A stretch of 64,000 bases of DNA, from assembly GCA_046331565.1 (NCBI GenBank), contig JAXLQP010000001.1:1860001-1924000 (forward strand), given 5' to 3'. The notes under the pieces were generated by a model. It worked only from the letters and a program-made list of their open reading frames with translations. It was not told the origin of the DNA and did not search any database. Shown here piece by piece: positions 51,367 through 60,014 of this stretch. Within the stretch, counting starts at the first letter, position 1, and the number at the start of each line of letters is the position of its first letter. Source of the DNA: DASRDU01 sp046331565 (lineage in GTDB: Bacteria; Acidobacteriota; Blastocatellia; RBC074). The translations under genes were made by a program, and so were the position numbers.

Positions 51367-51753
51367 TCAGGATTGTTTGCCGGCTGAAACCAGCGGAGTT
51401 GCCATTTCGCGGCAGCTTTCCGCACAGTCGCGGCAGGTTTCAGCGCAGGCTCTCATGCGGTCATCATCCGCAAACGATTCGCACGACGCGGCGCAACTTT
51501 CGCAAACCTCAGCGCACACGCCGCACACCATCGCGTGAAAATCAGAACCGCGCAGCATGAAATCGGCGCTCATCTGACAGATTTGCGCGCAGTCATTCAT
51601 CACGCGCAGGTGTGGTTCCGCCACGTGCGGCCCGCCCATGCGCTGACAATGCGCCAGCGTGCGCAGGCAGACGGTGTGACAGTTCTGGCAAAGCTCGATG
51701 CAGCGGCGAATCTGCTCCGCCATCTGCCGGACAGCTTCTGGTCTGGAGGCCAT
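51367..51753 (-). CDS. Four-helix-bundle copper-binding protein (DUF326)
   Basis: 128 residues. Cysteines are regularly spaced along four helices: CIELCQNCHTVCLRTLAHC, then DCAQICQMSADFM, MVCGVCAEVCESCAASCES and RACAETCRDCAESCREMA. This is the Csp/DUF326 pattern, in which the inner face of the bundle stores many Cu(I) ions. No signal peptide, so a cytosolic copper store (Csp3-like). Next to superoxide dismutase and the cytochrome gene on the same strand it suggests a metal and oxidative-stress unit. Confidence 0.93.
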   Translation of the reverse strand: MASRPEAVRQMAEQIRRCIELCQNCHTVCLRTLAHCQRMGGPHVAEPHLRVMNDCAQICQMSADFMLRGSDFHAMVCGVCAEVCESCAASCESFADDDRMRACAETCRDCAESCREMATPLVSAGKQS

Positions 51754-52030
51754 CGGATTTGCTCCTTTCGTCGGGAAAGTCTGTCAAACAGGGTGGCAAG
51801 GTATGTGCCATTCCATCTGCTCTCTGAGAAGGCTGTCAGAGTTGGCAGTTCCGGTTTTCACCGGCTGGCGATCATGACGGCTTGTTTCTGAAACATACGC
51901 CACCTGCCCGCTCTGCGAACAGTTCTCTGTAAAACCAGACACCCATGTTCAACTGCCTGCCTGAAAAAACTGATCACCGATGACAAGAAGGCGGCAGATT
52001 AAGGCTGATTTGCTTTGACCGGCCTCATCA

Positions 52031-52122
52031 GAGAGTGTTGTGCGATTTGCCAGAATCGCGCGGCTTACGTTACAGGCCGATGGCGGATTCAGCGCGATTT
52101 TGGCAAATCGCGCAACACTCTC
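52031..52122. repeat. Dispersed inverted repeat, family A, copy 3
   Basis: Arms 52031-52061 and 52092-52122 pair over 31 bases with two mismatches, one of which still allows G-T. Core agrees with the copies at 8209 and 47421. It lies in the 411-base spacer 51754-52164 between two minus-strand genes; the rest of that spacer shows no gene. Confidence 0.9.
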
Positions 52123-52164
52123 TGCCTGCGCACTTGAAAATCAGGCTGGTTTTGTCGTCGGGGT

Positions 52165-52407
52165 TCAGTGCGCAGCAGCGGAGGGCAGCAGAGAGCGGCG
52201 GGCGTAACGAAGCGCCATGGCGGCGGCCTTGAAATCCTCCGGCGGCAGTTCATCCTCAACTGCCATGGCGCGCAACCGGACAGTCAGTTCAGGCAGCGAT
52301 TCCGGCCCGGCGGCCATTTCCAGCAGCATTTCAGCAATGCGGGGCGCGTGTTGCTCGATCAGGTCGAAAGCCATTTTTTCAATATCAGGGCCTCGTCGGA
52401 CGTTCAT
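52165..52407 (-). CDS. Small hypothetical helical protein
   Basis: 80 residues from ATG 52407, with GGAGG 11 bases upstream; the longer frame reads into the TerC gene. Sequence: IEKMAFDLIEQHAPRIAEML then LEMAAGPESLPELTVRLRAM and FKAAAMALRYARRSLL. All helical, acidic in front and basic at the end, no cysteine, no signal. Family unknown. It follows terC by 46 bases and is probably co-transcribed with it. Confidence 0.6.
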   Translation of the reverse strand: MNVRRGPDIEKMAFDLIEQHAPRIAEMLLEMAAGPESLPELTVRLRAMAVEDELPPEDFKAAAMALRYARRSLLPSAAAH

Positions 52408-52453
52408 CAGACTGCATTCCTCCGACGGCCTTTCCGGCAAGCCCTGTGCCGTC

Positions 52454-53494
52454 TCACGTCGGGCGTTCACGCGGCGGGGCGGTCGCCGCTCCCTGACGCT
52501 TCGGAAACAGCAGTGACAGAATGATGGCCGCACCGATGATGGTGACAATGAAACCCAGCGACAGGCTGATCGGGAACTTGCCGCCATACCAGTCATTGAG
52601 CCAGACCATTTTCAGCCCGACAAAGATCAGCACCACGGCGAGACCGTATTTGAGCAAATAAAACTTTTCGACCGCTCCGGCCAGCATAAAATACATGGCT
52701 CGCAATCCGAGAATCGCAAAGATATTCGACGTGAACACAATCAGCGGCTCATCAGTCAGCGCAAAGATCGCCGGGACTGAATCAATCGCAAAGATGATGT
52801 CCGTCATTTCCAGCACCAGCAGCGCCACCAGCAGCGGCGTCGCGTGCCACACGTCATTCAGGCGCACCAGAAAATGATCGTCGTGCAGTTCCTCTGTCAC
52901 CGGCACCAGACGGCGAAACAGTCGCAGCGCCGGATTGCGCTCCGGTTCAAAACGCTCGCTGCCAGCCCACATCATCCTGGCGCCTGTAATGATCAGAAAG
53001 ACGCCGAAAATCACCAGCACCCAGTGATACTGCATCAGCGCCGAACCGATGGCGATGAAGATTCCGCGAAACACGAGCGCCCCCAGAATGCCGTAAAACA
53101 ACACCCGATGCTGATAGCGCGCCGGAATATGAAAATATCCGAAGATCACGACGAAGATGAAAATGTTATCAACCGAGAGCGACTTTTCGACGACATAGCC
53201 GGTCAGAAATTCGAGCGCCACCTGCCACGCCGCCGCAGCGGCATCAAAGCCCGGCAGCGCCGCCAGTCGCGGATCGCGCGGCAGTTGCCAGAGCGCGTAA
53301 TGGTACAGGGCAAAGTTGAAGATGAGCGAAAGCGCCACCCAGACGCCGCTCCAGATGGCCGCTTCACGAAATGAAACCGCGTGCGCGTGGCGCTGAAAGA
53401 TGCCCAGATCAATCACCAGCATCAGCAGCACGAACAGGACGAAGCCGACATACAACCACCAGTAATCGCCAAACGGGAAAAGCATGACATTCAT
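52454..53494 (-). CDS. terC: TerC-family membrane protein
   Basis: 346 residues, about nine transmembrane helices. FLTGYVVEKSLSVDNIFIFV and LVLEMTDIIFAIDSVPAIFA are the two TerC signatures with membrane-embedded acidic residues (Glu/Asp), thought to bind metal, often Mn2+ (Alx/MeeY type). The long loop in front (RDPRLAALPGFDAAAAAW) is usual for the Alx branch. It probably exports Mn2+ to help metalloprotein loading in the membrane or periplasm. Starts 17 bases after the M48 protease gene. Confidence 0.93.
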   Translation of the reverse strand: MNVMLFPFGDYWWLYVGFVLFVLLMLVIDLGIFQRHAHAVSFREAAIWSGVWVALSLIFNFALYHYALWQLPRDPRLAALPGFDAAAAAWQVALEFLTGYVVEKSLSVDNIFIFVVIFGYFHIPARYQHRVLFYGILGALVFRGIFIAIGSALMQYHWVLVIFGVFLIITGARMMWAGSERFEPERNPALRLFRRLVPVTEELHDDHFLVRLNDVWHATPLLVALLVLEMTDIIFAIDSVPAIFALTDEPLIVFTSNIFAILGLRAMYFMLAGAVEKFYLLKYGLAVVLIFVGLKMVWLNDWYGGKFPISLSLGFIVTIIGAAIILSLLFPKRQGAATAPPRERPT

Positions 53495-53511
53495 AAATTC
53501 ACCTGTGGCGG

Positions 53512-55002
53512 TCAGTAGCGTTTCAGTTCGTCGTCATCAATGCGCAGGCTGCGCAGAATCTGATTGAAGGTGTGGCGGCATTCGTCATAATCCTCTTCGG
53601 GCGCGACGAACAGCGCATAAATGATGTGGTCGTCATTGAGGAGGCTGGTGTAAAGCTGCACACGTTCGGCGCGGCCCGTCACGGGTGAGCGCCCGTTGAG
53701 CGTGAAGGTAATCACCTGGGGCGCGCCCACCTGAGAGCGCCGGTCAGAAGCCCGCACAAAACCGAGATACGGATTGTTCTGCAACAGGCTGTTGAGCAGG
53801 TCGTTGGTGGCTTCAACGAGCGGGCCGCGTCCGCCGACATAACGCAGGCCGCGTCGCGGGCGACCGCTGTATTCGCTGTTGTCGCCAATCGGGCTGTAAT
53901 GATTGATGATGGCTCCGTAAACGAGTTGCGGCACACCGCCCGAATGCACGACCGCACCGGGCGGCGCGAGCAGGACGCCGAATTTGTCGCTGCCGGAATG
54001 AGCTTCCCAGTTGTCAGGATAAGCAATCTGATACAGCCCGCCCGGCGGACTGAAGGTGCGATAGCGGGTGGAAGGCTTGTCAATGCGAACGCTGGCGACT
54101 GAGATGCCGCCGGGCGCAATGCTGACGGCGGCAACGGCGCTGCGGCGCGGAATGTCATTCAGCCCTGGTCGCGGCAGTCCGGCCAGATCACGCTGAAGCT
54201 GACTGAAACCGCCGTTCTGCCGCGCGACGTTCTGCACCCGCAATTGCGCGGCTTCGCGTTCGATCCGCTCGCTGCGTCCGTTGAAGACGGGATGATCGCT
54301 GAAAAATGCGACCGGCCCTGACAACTCGTTCCCGCTGCGCCGCAGCGTCTCAAGAAAAAGCACCAGTTCACGCGGATCATATCCGGCCCGCGCCATGATC
54401 TGCGCGGCCAGCACATCAGCCTGCGTTTCGTTCTCAGGGCTGTATTTCACCAGAACCGGATTCAGGCCGAATCCGCCGGTTGCCGCGATGATCTGCCCCG
54501 CCGCGTTTTTGTCCGTCACTCCGCCGAGGACACCCAGACCGGCGCGCGCCAGACAGGCCTTTGAAATCTGACTGGTGCCGTGCCGCAGCGCCACGTGCGC
54601 AATTTCATGCGCCATTACTCCGGCCAGTTCGGCTTCGGTTTTCGTGGCTTCAAGCAGGCCGCGATTGAGATAAATCGTCCCGCCCGGCAGGGCGAAGGCA
54701 TTCACCGCCGCAACATTGAGAACCCTGAAAGTGTAAGGGAACCGCTCGCCCGGAGCCTGTGCCGCCAGCGTCTGCCCCAGACGAGTCAGAGTCTGAACAG
54801 CCAGGGCATCGCGCAGCAATGGCAACTGTCTTTCGACTTCAATCACCGACTGTCTGCCGATTTCAACATCCTGCTGAGGCGGGAACAGATTGAATCCGGC
54901 CCTGACTCTGGTTTGCGCCAGCGCAAGCGACCCCGGTAAACACAGGCTGAAACAAATCAGCACACCCGCGCATGCTGCTCCCCTCGGTCTTGAACCACTC
55001 AT
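53512..55002 (-). CDS. M48-family zinc metalloprotease
   Basis: 496 residues from ATG 55002, which is properly spaced from TGAGGA; ATG 55008 is too close. A signal peptide ends near ALAQ. The zinc site is MAHEIAHVALRHGT (His132, Glu133, His136) and the third ligand Glu is in ENETQADVLAAQIM. LPGGTIYLNRGLLEATKTEA is the conserved block before it. It is a periplasmic M48 protease of the BepA/LoiP type, probably in outer-membrane protein quality control. The long C-terminal part (about 300-496) with SVRIDKPSTRYRTFSPPGGL then YQIAYPDNW is of unknown fold, seen in Acidobacteria homologues. Confidence 0.92.
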   Translation of the reverse strand: MSGSRPRGAACAGVLICFSLCLPGSLALAQTRVRAGFNLFPPQQDVEIGRQSVIEVERQLPLLRDALAVQTLTRLGQTLAAQAPGERFPYTFRVLNVAAVNAFALPGGTIYLNRGLLEATKTEAELAGVMAHEIAHVALRHGTSQISKACLARAGLGVLGGVTDKNAAGQIIAATGGFGLNPVLVKYSPENETQADVLAAQIMARAGYDPRELVLFLETLRRSGNELSGPVAFFSDHPVFNGRSERIEREAAQLRVQNVARQNGGFSQLQRDLAGLPRPGLNDIPRRSAVAAVSIAPGGISVASVRIDKPSTRYRTFSPPGGLYQIAYPDNWEAHSGSDKFGVLLAPPGAVVHSGGVPQLVYGAIINHYSPIGDNSEYSGRPRRGLRYVGGRGPLVEATNDLLNSLLQNNPYLGFVRASDRRSQVGAPQVITFTLNGRSPVTGRAERVQLYTSLLNDDHIIYALFVAPEEDYDECRHTFNQILRSLRIDDDELKRY

Positions 55003-55206
55003 AGTCATTCCTCACAAAAGCCCGGCTGCCTGCCGATCAGTGAATGAAATCAGAACTGTCTGATATGTCCGGCTGGTGACTGATGGGGAGCAATCGGAAT
55101 GCCGTATGGCAGACATCGGCCCGGATTTCAGTTGAATGCAGAGGCCTGGCTGGTGAGATCAGGAACCACTCTCAGCTCCGTCAGATCGTAGTGAGTTGAC
55201 CACCAA

Positions 55207-55306
55207 GCTCCGTCAGGAGCGACCTGTTGATAGCAACCAGCGTGGCAAAATGCCCGCAGTTCCGTCAGGAGCGACCTGTGTCCTGCATCTGCCGCTCCTG
55301 ACGGAG
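55207..55306. repeat. Repeated palindromic 'ctccgtcaggag' motif
   Basis: gctccgtcaggagcgacctg at 55207-55226 recurs as gttccgtcaggagcgacctg at 55259-55278, and an inverted gctcctgacggagc is at 55293-55306. A partial copy (agctccgtcaga) is at 55174. The core is itself palindromic. The cluster sits in the 443-base spacer between the BON gene and the M48 gene (both on minus); no gene is seen there. Confidence 0.8.
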
Positions 55307-55445
55307 CTGAAAGCTGCCTGCGAAAATCCATTCAGTGACGGACTGTAGTGAGATTGCGCGGACGGATGAAGCGCGCAGCGGTTATTTACCAACTGTGCCG
55401 GGGCGTGTGGTGAACTGTTTCAGGACTGAAAATTCATTCAGCCAT

Positions 55446-55922
55446 TCAGCGTGTGACTCGAATTCGGTTCTGCACTTCGCTGACACCCGCGCAGGATTCA
55501 GCCACATCTTCGGCCATGTGTTTTTCGGCGCGGCTGCTGACGGCGCCGCTGAGCGTGACGATGCCGGACGCGACACTGACCTGAATTTGTCTGGCATCAA
55601 TGCGGCCATGCTGTGTCAGGCGTTCATTGATCTCTTCAGCAATGCGCGCATCTGAACGCTGATACCCCTGTGGCCCGCGCCCGGCGTATGGCCCCGGACT
55701 GCGCCACCATTCGTAACTGCGCTGACGTGCAGGCCCGAACCCGTGCGGATCAGCGCGGTCAAAAGTGCCGGGATAACGGCCCTCACCTCTGCCGAGCGCG
55801 GCCAGATCAGCCTCCCTGCGCTGCGCGGCTGCGTCATCACCAAACCAGGCGCGCACCTCATCAGTTGCGCGCTCCAGATAGTTGCGCTGATGACGCCCTG
55901 CCTGATCTTCATTCCACCGCAT
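55446..55922 (-). CDS. BON-domain protein with WFGD N-terminal motif
   Basis: 158 residues from ATG 55922 (GGAGGAA four bases before). The N-terminus NYLERATDEVRAWFGDDAAA then QRREADLAALGRG is shared with the BON protein at 62963-64000 (DEVRSWFGDEEA). After a Gly/Tyr/Pro linker (GPGPYAGRGPQGYQRSDARI-like) one BON domain follows: NERLTQHGRIDARQIQVSVA, GIVTLSGAVSSRAEKHMAED, VAESCAGVSEVQNRIRV. No signal peptide, so cytosolic. The WFGD motif with polar linker is typical of stress-linked BON proteins; function unknown. Confidence 0.9.
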   Translation of the reverse strand: MRWNEDQAGRHQRNYLERATDEVRAWFGDDAAAQRREADLAALGRGEGRYPGTFDRADPHGFGPARQRSYEWWRSPGPYAGRGPQGYQRSDARIAEEINERLTQHGRIDARQIQVSVASGIVTLSGAVSSRAEKHMAEDVAESCAGVSEVQNRIRVTR

Positions 55923-56030
55923 CAACTTCCTCCACTCTGATCAATGCACAATCAATCAGCGTGCCGTTTATTGCCCCGTGACAGACTGCCATTGACCACT
56001 TGAAGGGAAGAAAGAAGAGGAAAAAAAGGG

Positions 56031-56120
56031 GAAAAGGAGAAGAGGAGAAAAGGAGATAAAGATGATCTGAGCCGCTGCTGTTGCACAACCCTTATCTCCT
56101 CTTCTCCTCTTCTCCTTTTC
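56031..56120. repeat. Purine-rich hairpin with 29-bp arms
   Basis: gaaaaggagaagaggag at 56031 continues to 56059 and pairs with 56092-56120 with one mismatch; the loop is 32 bases. One strand is almost all purine. It lies between the antiporter stop (56170) and the BON start, in the 247-base spacer. A single copy in this window. Confidence 0.85.
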
Positions 56121-56169
56121 TTTCCTCCACTTCTTGGTGAAAAGTTTTTATGCTGAAAGAAACAGCAGT

Positions 56170-57396
56170 TCAGGCGGGTTGTGAGGCGGGGACTCTCGTT
56201 TTTTCGACCGGCTCATCCTTGTAAAGACGGCGCAGAAAAGGTGGCGCAATCAGCGTCGTGGCAACCGCCATCACCAGCACGACGCCATAAATTTCGCTGC
56301 TGACGGCGGCCAGGCCCAGGCCGATCTGCGCGACGACGATACCGACTTCACCGCGCGGAACCATGCCCATGCCGATCTGCATGGCTTTGCGTCGGCCCAT
56401 TGACAGCGCACCCAGCCCGCAGCCAATGAACTTCGTCAGCACTGCCAGCGCCGTCACGACCAGCGCCAGCAGGATGATTTCACGATTCAGAAAGATTTCG
56501 GCCTTGACCTGCATGCCGATATTGGTCAGAAAGAAAGGCAGAAAAAATTCACTGATCGTTTCAGCCTGATGCGGCATGTCGGTGTCTTCAGCCGCTTCTG
56601 ACAGCGCCATTCCGGCCAGAAACGCGCCGATGATCGCCGCCACGCCAATCCACGACGCCACCAGCGCCAGCCCCAGACACAGGATCATGCCAAAGAGAAA
56701 CCATGAACGACTGAGCCGCAGGTTTTCAACGCGCGGATGAATCCGCTTGACGGCGCGCGCGCCGACAAAAGCCACCAGCAGCGTGAAGCCAATCGCCAGC
56801 GCCGCCGTCGTCCCGATCTCAATCAGCATCTGCGTCGTGCTTGCTTCACCTTTGGCCAGGCTGCTGACGACAGCCAGAATCAGCAGGCCCAGAATGTCAT
56901 CAATCACCGCTGCGCCCAGAATGATCCGGCTCGTCTGCGTTTCAATCATCCCCATTTCGCCCAGCACCCGCGCCGTGATGCCAACCGAAGTCGCCACCAT
57001 CGCCGCGCCCAGGAAAAAAGCTTCAATGCTCGGTCGCCCCAGCGCCCACATCAGCGCGAATCCGGCCACAAACGGCAGCACCACGCCCAGCACTGCCACG
57101 ACCAGCGCACGCCCGCCGACCTGAAAGATGCTCGCCGGTTTTGTCTCCAGCCCGACATTGAAGAGCAGAAAGATGACGCCGATTTCAGCCAGCGCCGAAG
57201 TCAGCGCATCAGGCGCGACCAGACCAAGCACGGCGGGGCCGATGATGACCCCGGCCAGGATTTCGCCGGCAACGGTCGGCTGATGCAGCCGCTCAAAGAT
57301 TTCTGCGGCCAGCTTCGCCGCAGCAAACATGACGAACAGCGTGAAAAGCAGATGAATGTGATCTCCGCCCGAAGCAGCCAGCAGCAGGATGTTCAT
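56170..57396 (-). CDS. Cation:proton antiporter (CPA2 type)
   Basis: 408 residues from ATG 57396 (GTG 57405 is a possible start). About 12 helices. ERLHQPTVAGEILAGVIIGP, then GVIFLLFNVGLETKPASIF, AMVATSVGITARVLGEMG, AVIDDILGLLILAVV (the paired Asp), FLTNIGMQVKAEIF and MVPRGEVGIVVAQIGLG are the conserved segments. The Asp-Asp pair in the sixth helix region suggests electrogenic exchange of Na+ or K+ for H+. It has no TrkA-N regulatory domain. A single gene; the hairpin at 56031-56120 lies just downstream of the stop. Confidence 0.93.
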   Translation of the reverse strand: MNILLLAASGGDHIHLLFTLFVMFAAAKLAAEIFERLHQPTVAGEILAGVIIGPAVLGLVAPDALTSALAEIGVIFLLFNVGLETKPASIFQVGGRALVVAVLGVVLPFVAGFALMWALGRPSIEAFFLGAAMVATSVGITARVLGEMGMIETQTSRIILGAAVIDDILGLLILAVVSSLAKGEASTTQMLIEIGTTAALAIGFTLLVAFVGARAVKRIHPRVENLRLSRSWFLFGMILCLGLALVASWIGVAAIIGAFLAGMALSEAAEDTDMPHQAETISEFFLPFFLTNIGMQVKAEIFLNREIILLALVVTALAVLTKFIGCGLGALSMGRRKAMQIGMGMVPRGEVGIVVAQIGLGLAAVSSEIYGVVLVMAVATTLIAPPFLRRLYKDEPVEKTRVPASQPA

Positions 57397-57493
57397 ATCA
57401 GTCACCGTAAGTTCTGACCCATGATTGAATCGGGTTCAGACTAAAACAGGACCGCCCGGATCAGCAAGCTGGCAGCTTCTCACAAACCAGCAT

Positions 57494-57590
57494 CTGTCCC
57501 TGGATACGCACGCTTCCAGCGTGCTGTGTTTCGCGGAAACAATGACTTCGCAAAAGACAGCACGCTGGAAGCGTGCGTACCCAGGGACAG
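57494..57590. repeat. Dispersed inverted repeat, family B, copy 3
   Basis: Arms 57494-57527 and 57557-57590 pair over 34 bases with one mismatch. The centre (gcggaaacaatgacttcgc) resembles that of the 38.2-kb copy. It lies between the YHS and antiporter genes, both on minus, upstream of the antiporter start on that strand. Confidence 0.92.
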
Positions 57591-57640
57591 GCTGGTTCTG
57601 TGGCTTCTCTGAATCCTGCCTGCTGATGGGCAAAGCACGG

Positions 57641-57835
57641 TTATGATGACAGGTCTGTTCCGCTGCGCTGCGCCTGTCCGGGTCTGACGACATAATCTTC
57701 GGGCCGCTGCTCGAATTTGTGTTTGCAGTCGGCGGAGCAGAAGTAATATTTCTGCCCCAGGTATTCAGATTCACCTGCTGCCGTTTCTTCATCCACCTGC
57801 ATTCCGCAAACCGGATCGGTATGTGTCGCCATCAT
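57641..57835 (-). CDS. YHS-domain protein
   Basis: 64 residues; GGAGG four bases before the ATG. DPVCGMQVDEETAAGESEYL then GQKYYFCSADCKHKFEQRPE and DYV is a complete YHS domain, a small TRASH-like fold with cysteines at CGM and FCSADC. It may bind a metal such as Cu or heavy metals, or serve as a small scavenger or chaperone. No other domain. Upstream of it on the same strand (31 bases) is the uracil-DNA glycosylase gene. Confidence 0.92.
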   Translation of the reverse strand: MMATHTDPVCGMQVDEETAAGESEYLGQKYYFCSADCKHKFEQRPEDYVVRPGQAQRSGTDLSS

Positions 57836-57865
57836 TGTTCCTCCTGCTGAAACTGCGGCCTGCCC

Positions 57866-58477
57866 TCATAACTCTTCGATGAGTCTTCTGAGCAGATCAA
57901 AATCCTCTCTGACCTTTACGGCCAGGTCTTCACGATAAAACCTGACCGCCGGATGATAGCCCACCAGGTATTTGCGTCCGTCGCGTTCAATCACCTGCCC
58001 GCGCGCTGCGCTGATGGTTTTGATGCCCAGCACCTTTTTGGCCGCCACGCTGCCCAGCAGCATGACCAGTTCTGGATTGACGAGTTCGATCTGATGAAAA
58101 AGATAATTCGCCGTGCAGGTGTCAACTTCCAGCTTGCGCGGCGTGCGGTTATTCGGCGGGCGACACTTGACCGTATTGGTGATGAACAAATCTTCACGGC
58201 TGATGCCGCTGCCCTCAAGCACCGAATCAAGAAACCGCCCTGCCGCGCCCACGAACGGGTGTCCGGTCGTGTCTTCATCGCGGCCCGGCGCTTCACCGAT
58301 GATCATTACCTTTGCATTCGCCCTGCCGTCGCCCGGTACGGCGATGGTGCGCGATTCGTGCAGCGGGCATTTCACACAGACGCGAATGGCCGCTGCCATC
58401 TCTTCGAGTTCCTGCGCGCTTCCCTTTTTCTTCAACTGCTGCTTTGCCACAATAATCATCAGGCTTGCAATTTGCAT
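57866..58477 (-). CDS. Family 4 uracil-DNA glycosylase
   Basis: 203 residues from ATG 58477 (58459 also possible). AAAIRVCVKCPLHESRTIAV has the first two Fe-S cysteines; TVKCRPPNNRTPRKLEVDTC has the next pair, as in type 4 UDG (4Fe-4S). IIGEAPGRDEDTTGHPFVGA is the catalytic motif A of the family and YLVGYHPAVRF is the His motif B. It removes uracil from DNA in base excision repair. It is divergent from the next gene, with only about 14 bases between starts, so promoters must overlap the coding parts. Confidence 0.93.
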   Translation of the reverse strand: MQIASLMIIVAKQQLKKKGSAQELEEMAAAIRVCVKCPLHESRTIAVPGDGRANAKVMIIGEAPGRDEDTTGHPFVGAAGRFLDSVLEGSGISREDLFITNTVKCRPPNNRTPRKLEVDTCTANYLFHQIELVNPELVMLLGSVAAKKVLGIKTISAARGQVIERDGRKYLVGYHPAVRFYREDLAVKVREDFDLLRRLIEEL

Positions 58478-58491
58478 ACAGAGAAAGGCGT

Positions 58492-58995
58492 ATGAAGCAG
58501 GACTTTTTACCGGAAGAGCAGTCAGCGACACCGCGCGAGCGGCGCATGTCGAAAAAGGATCAGATCATCTCGCTGTTCACGACCGGGATGGACAGCGTCG
58601 AAGACCTCTCAATGATTACCGGCTCGCGGCCCAGCTATGTGGCTTCGGTGTTGCAGCAGGCCGGACTCATCAGCGGTTACTTTGATCTGTACACCACGAC
58701 CGGCTCGCCGATGAACGTCTATTCCGGTTTCTTTGCCGGAAAGCTCGGGTTCAGAGACGAAGCCACCGCGCGACAGAGCGTGGCGCTGATTGACCGTTAC
58801 TATCGTCAGTTTGAACTTGCCGGTGATCGCGCCGGACAGCATCACGCGCTGATGATGGCGCTGACAATGTTTGACCGCGCCCGCTGGACACGCAAGGAAC
58901 ACGAAGCCGCCATCTTCAGAGAATGGCTGATGGCACGCCTCACTGAATCCACAGCCTCAGAACAACCTGAGTTCACTTCTGATCAGCCCGAATAA
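58492..58995 (+). CDS. Hypothetical protein with helix-turn-helix-like N-terminus
   Basis: 167 residues from ATG 58492 (GAAAGG three bases upstream). After a short polar lead the segment SKKDQIISLFTTGMDSVEDL SMITGSRPSYVASVLQQAGL resembles a helix-turn-helix. It is followed by YFDLYTTTGSPMNVYSGFFA, an RDEATARQSVALIDRYYRQF helix and a C-terminal MALTMFDRARWTRKEHEAAI. I have seen such proteins in Acidobacteria but they have no name. It could be a DNA-binding regulator; the divergent UDG gene would be a nearby target. A family C repeat follows the stop. Confidence 0.7.
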   Translation: MKQDFLPEEQSATPRERRMSKKDQIISLFTTGMDSVEDLSMITGSRPSYVASVLQQAGLISGYFDLYTTTGSPMNVYSGFFAGKLGFRDEATARQSVALIDRYYRQFELAGDRAGQHHALMMALTMFDRARWTRKEHEAAIFREWLMARLTESTASEQPEFTSDQPE

Positions 58996-59027
58996 TTCTG
59001 AACACAAAAACAACACTGAAAACCGGA

Positions 59028-59131
59028 AGAGAGGACGGAACAGACGGAAATAACGGAACGACGGAAGGCAGTCCTGAAACTGATTTGTCTTTTCCGTGTG
59101 TTTTGTTATTTCCGTCTGTTCCGTCCTCTCT
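59028..59131. repeat. Dispersed inverted repeat, family C, copy 6
   Basis: Arms 59028-59054 and 59105-59131 are perfectly complementary over 27 bases (agaggacggaacagacgg start), around a 50-base centre which partly pairs too. It lies between convergent genes, next to the terminator at 59134. Confidence 0.92.
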
Positions 59132-59133
59132 GC

Positions 59134-59163
59134 AAAAAAAGGGCGATGCCGCAAGCATCGCCC
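59134..59163 (-). terminator. Rho-independent terminator of the BON lipoprotein gene
   Basis: On the minus strand: GGGCGATGC, loop TTGCG-like, GCATCGCCC, then seven T. The stem is perfect. It lies 58 bases after the BON lipoprotein stop and directly abuts family C copy 6. Confidence 0.9.
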
Positions 59164-59220
59164 GAAGCTGGTTGAGCCACTATGACCATCAACCAAAAGG
59201 AGGCATCTGATTGCACTCGC

Positions 59221-59877
59221 TTATTTGTGTTTTTCCGAGGCGGCGTTGCCGACCCTGAGCTGATTGACGACCCGCTTGACGCCTTCGGTTTCCTTCGCCA
59301 CTCGTTCGGCTTCGGCTTTCGCTTCAGCAGTGTCCACCGTGCCGCGCAGGGTGACGACATCGTTGTTTACGTCCACATTGATCTTGCGTTCCGGCGTGCT
59401 GGCGTTGCCAATCAGTTTGGTCACGATTTTGGCATGCAGCCAGGCATCATCCATTGAACTGCCAACCGTATCACCGGCCTCTTTGGCGCGGCTGCGTTCC
59501 TCGCGCGCGTTCTCCTCGGTGTATTCCGAGCGGGACAGTTCGCGCGGTTTGACATCAATCTTGTCAGTCACGATGAGGCCGGAATGCGCGCTTTTCGCCA
59601 GTTCGACCGCACGCGACCGCAACGCTTCTGATTCGACCGTGCCTGACAGTGTCGCTTCGTTGCGATCAACGCTGGCGTCAACGTCAATCCCGGCGGCCCG
59701 CAGTTTGTCATCAGTGTTCAGTTTGGCCTTGATGCTGTTTTCAAGGTCTGAATCTGACATTTTGGCCTTGTTTTCGGTAGTCGTTCCGGTGGTATTGTCC
59801 CGGCTGGTCGTGGCGCAGCCATTGAAAGCCACGCTGACTGCCGCGATCAGAATAAAAGCCAGAAAACTCTTTTTCAT
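59221..59877 (-). CDS. Lipoprotein with two BON domains
   Basis: 218 residues from ATG 59877 with GGAGGG four bases before. MKKSFLAFILIAAVSVAFNG C is a lipoprotein signal with a lipobox at FNGC (Cys21). First BON: about 40-112 (DLENSIKAKLNTDDKLRAAG, DRNEATLSGTVESEALRSRA). Second BON: about 145-212 (HAKIVTKLIGNASTPERKIN, NDVVTLRGTVDTAEAKAEAE). Between them is a charged helix (SEYTEENAREERSRAKEAGD). It is an OsmY/DolP-like envelope protein, tethered to a membrane. Ends with the intrinsic terminator at 59134. Gene is single, 137 bases from the Clp-like gene upstream on the same strand. Confidence 0.93.
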   Translation of the reverse strand: MKKSFLAFILIAAVSVAFNGCATTSRDNTTGTTTENKAKMSDSDLENSIKAKLNTDDKLRAAGIDVDASVDRNEATLSGTVESEALRSRAVELAKSAHSGLIVTDKIDVKPRELSRSEYTEENAREERSRAKEAGDTVGSSMDDAWLHAKIVTKLIGNASTPERKINVDVNNDVVTLRGTVDTAEAKAEAERVAKETEGVKRVVNQLRVGNAASEKHK

Positions 59878-60014
59878 ATTACCCTCCAGGGTTCGGTTAA
59901 TTACCGGGTCAGGCCTGAGCCATCCGGTAGATGACATTCGGGCAGCAGATTTTCGGCCTGCTGCCCTGTCAGGCAATGCTGCGCTGACAAAGTGATACTC
60001 AGACAAAACACGGT

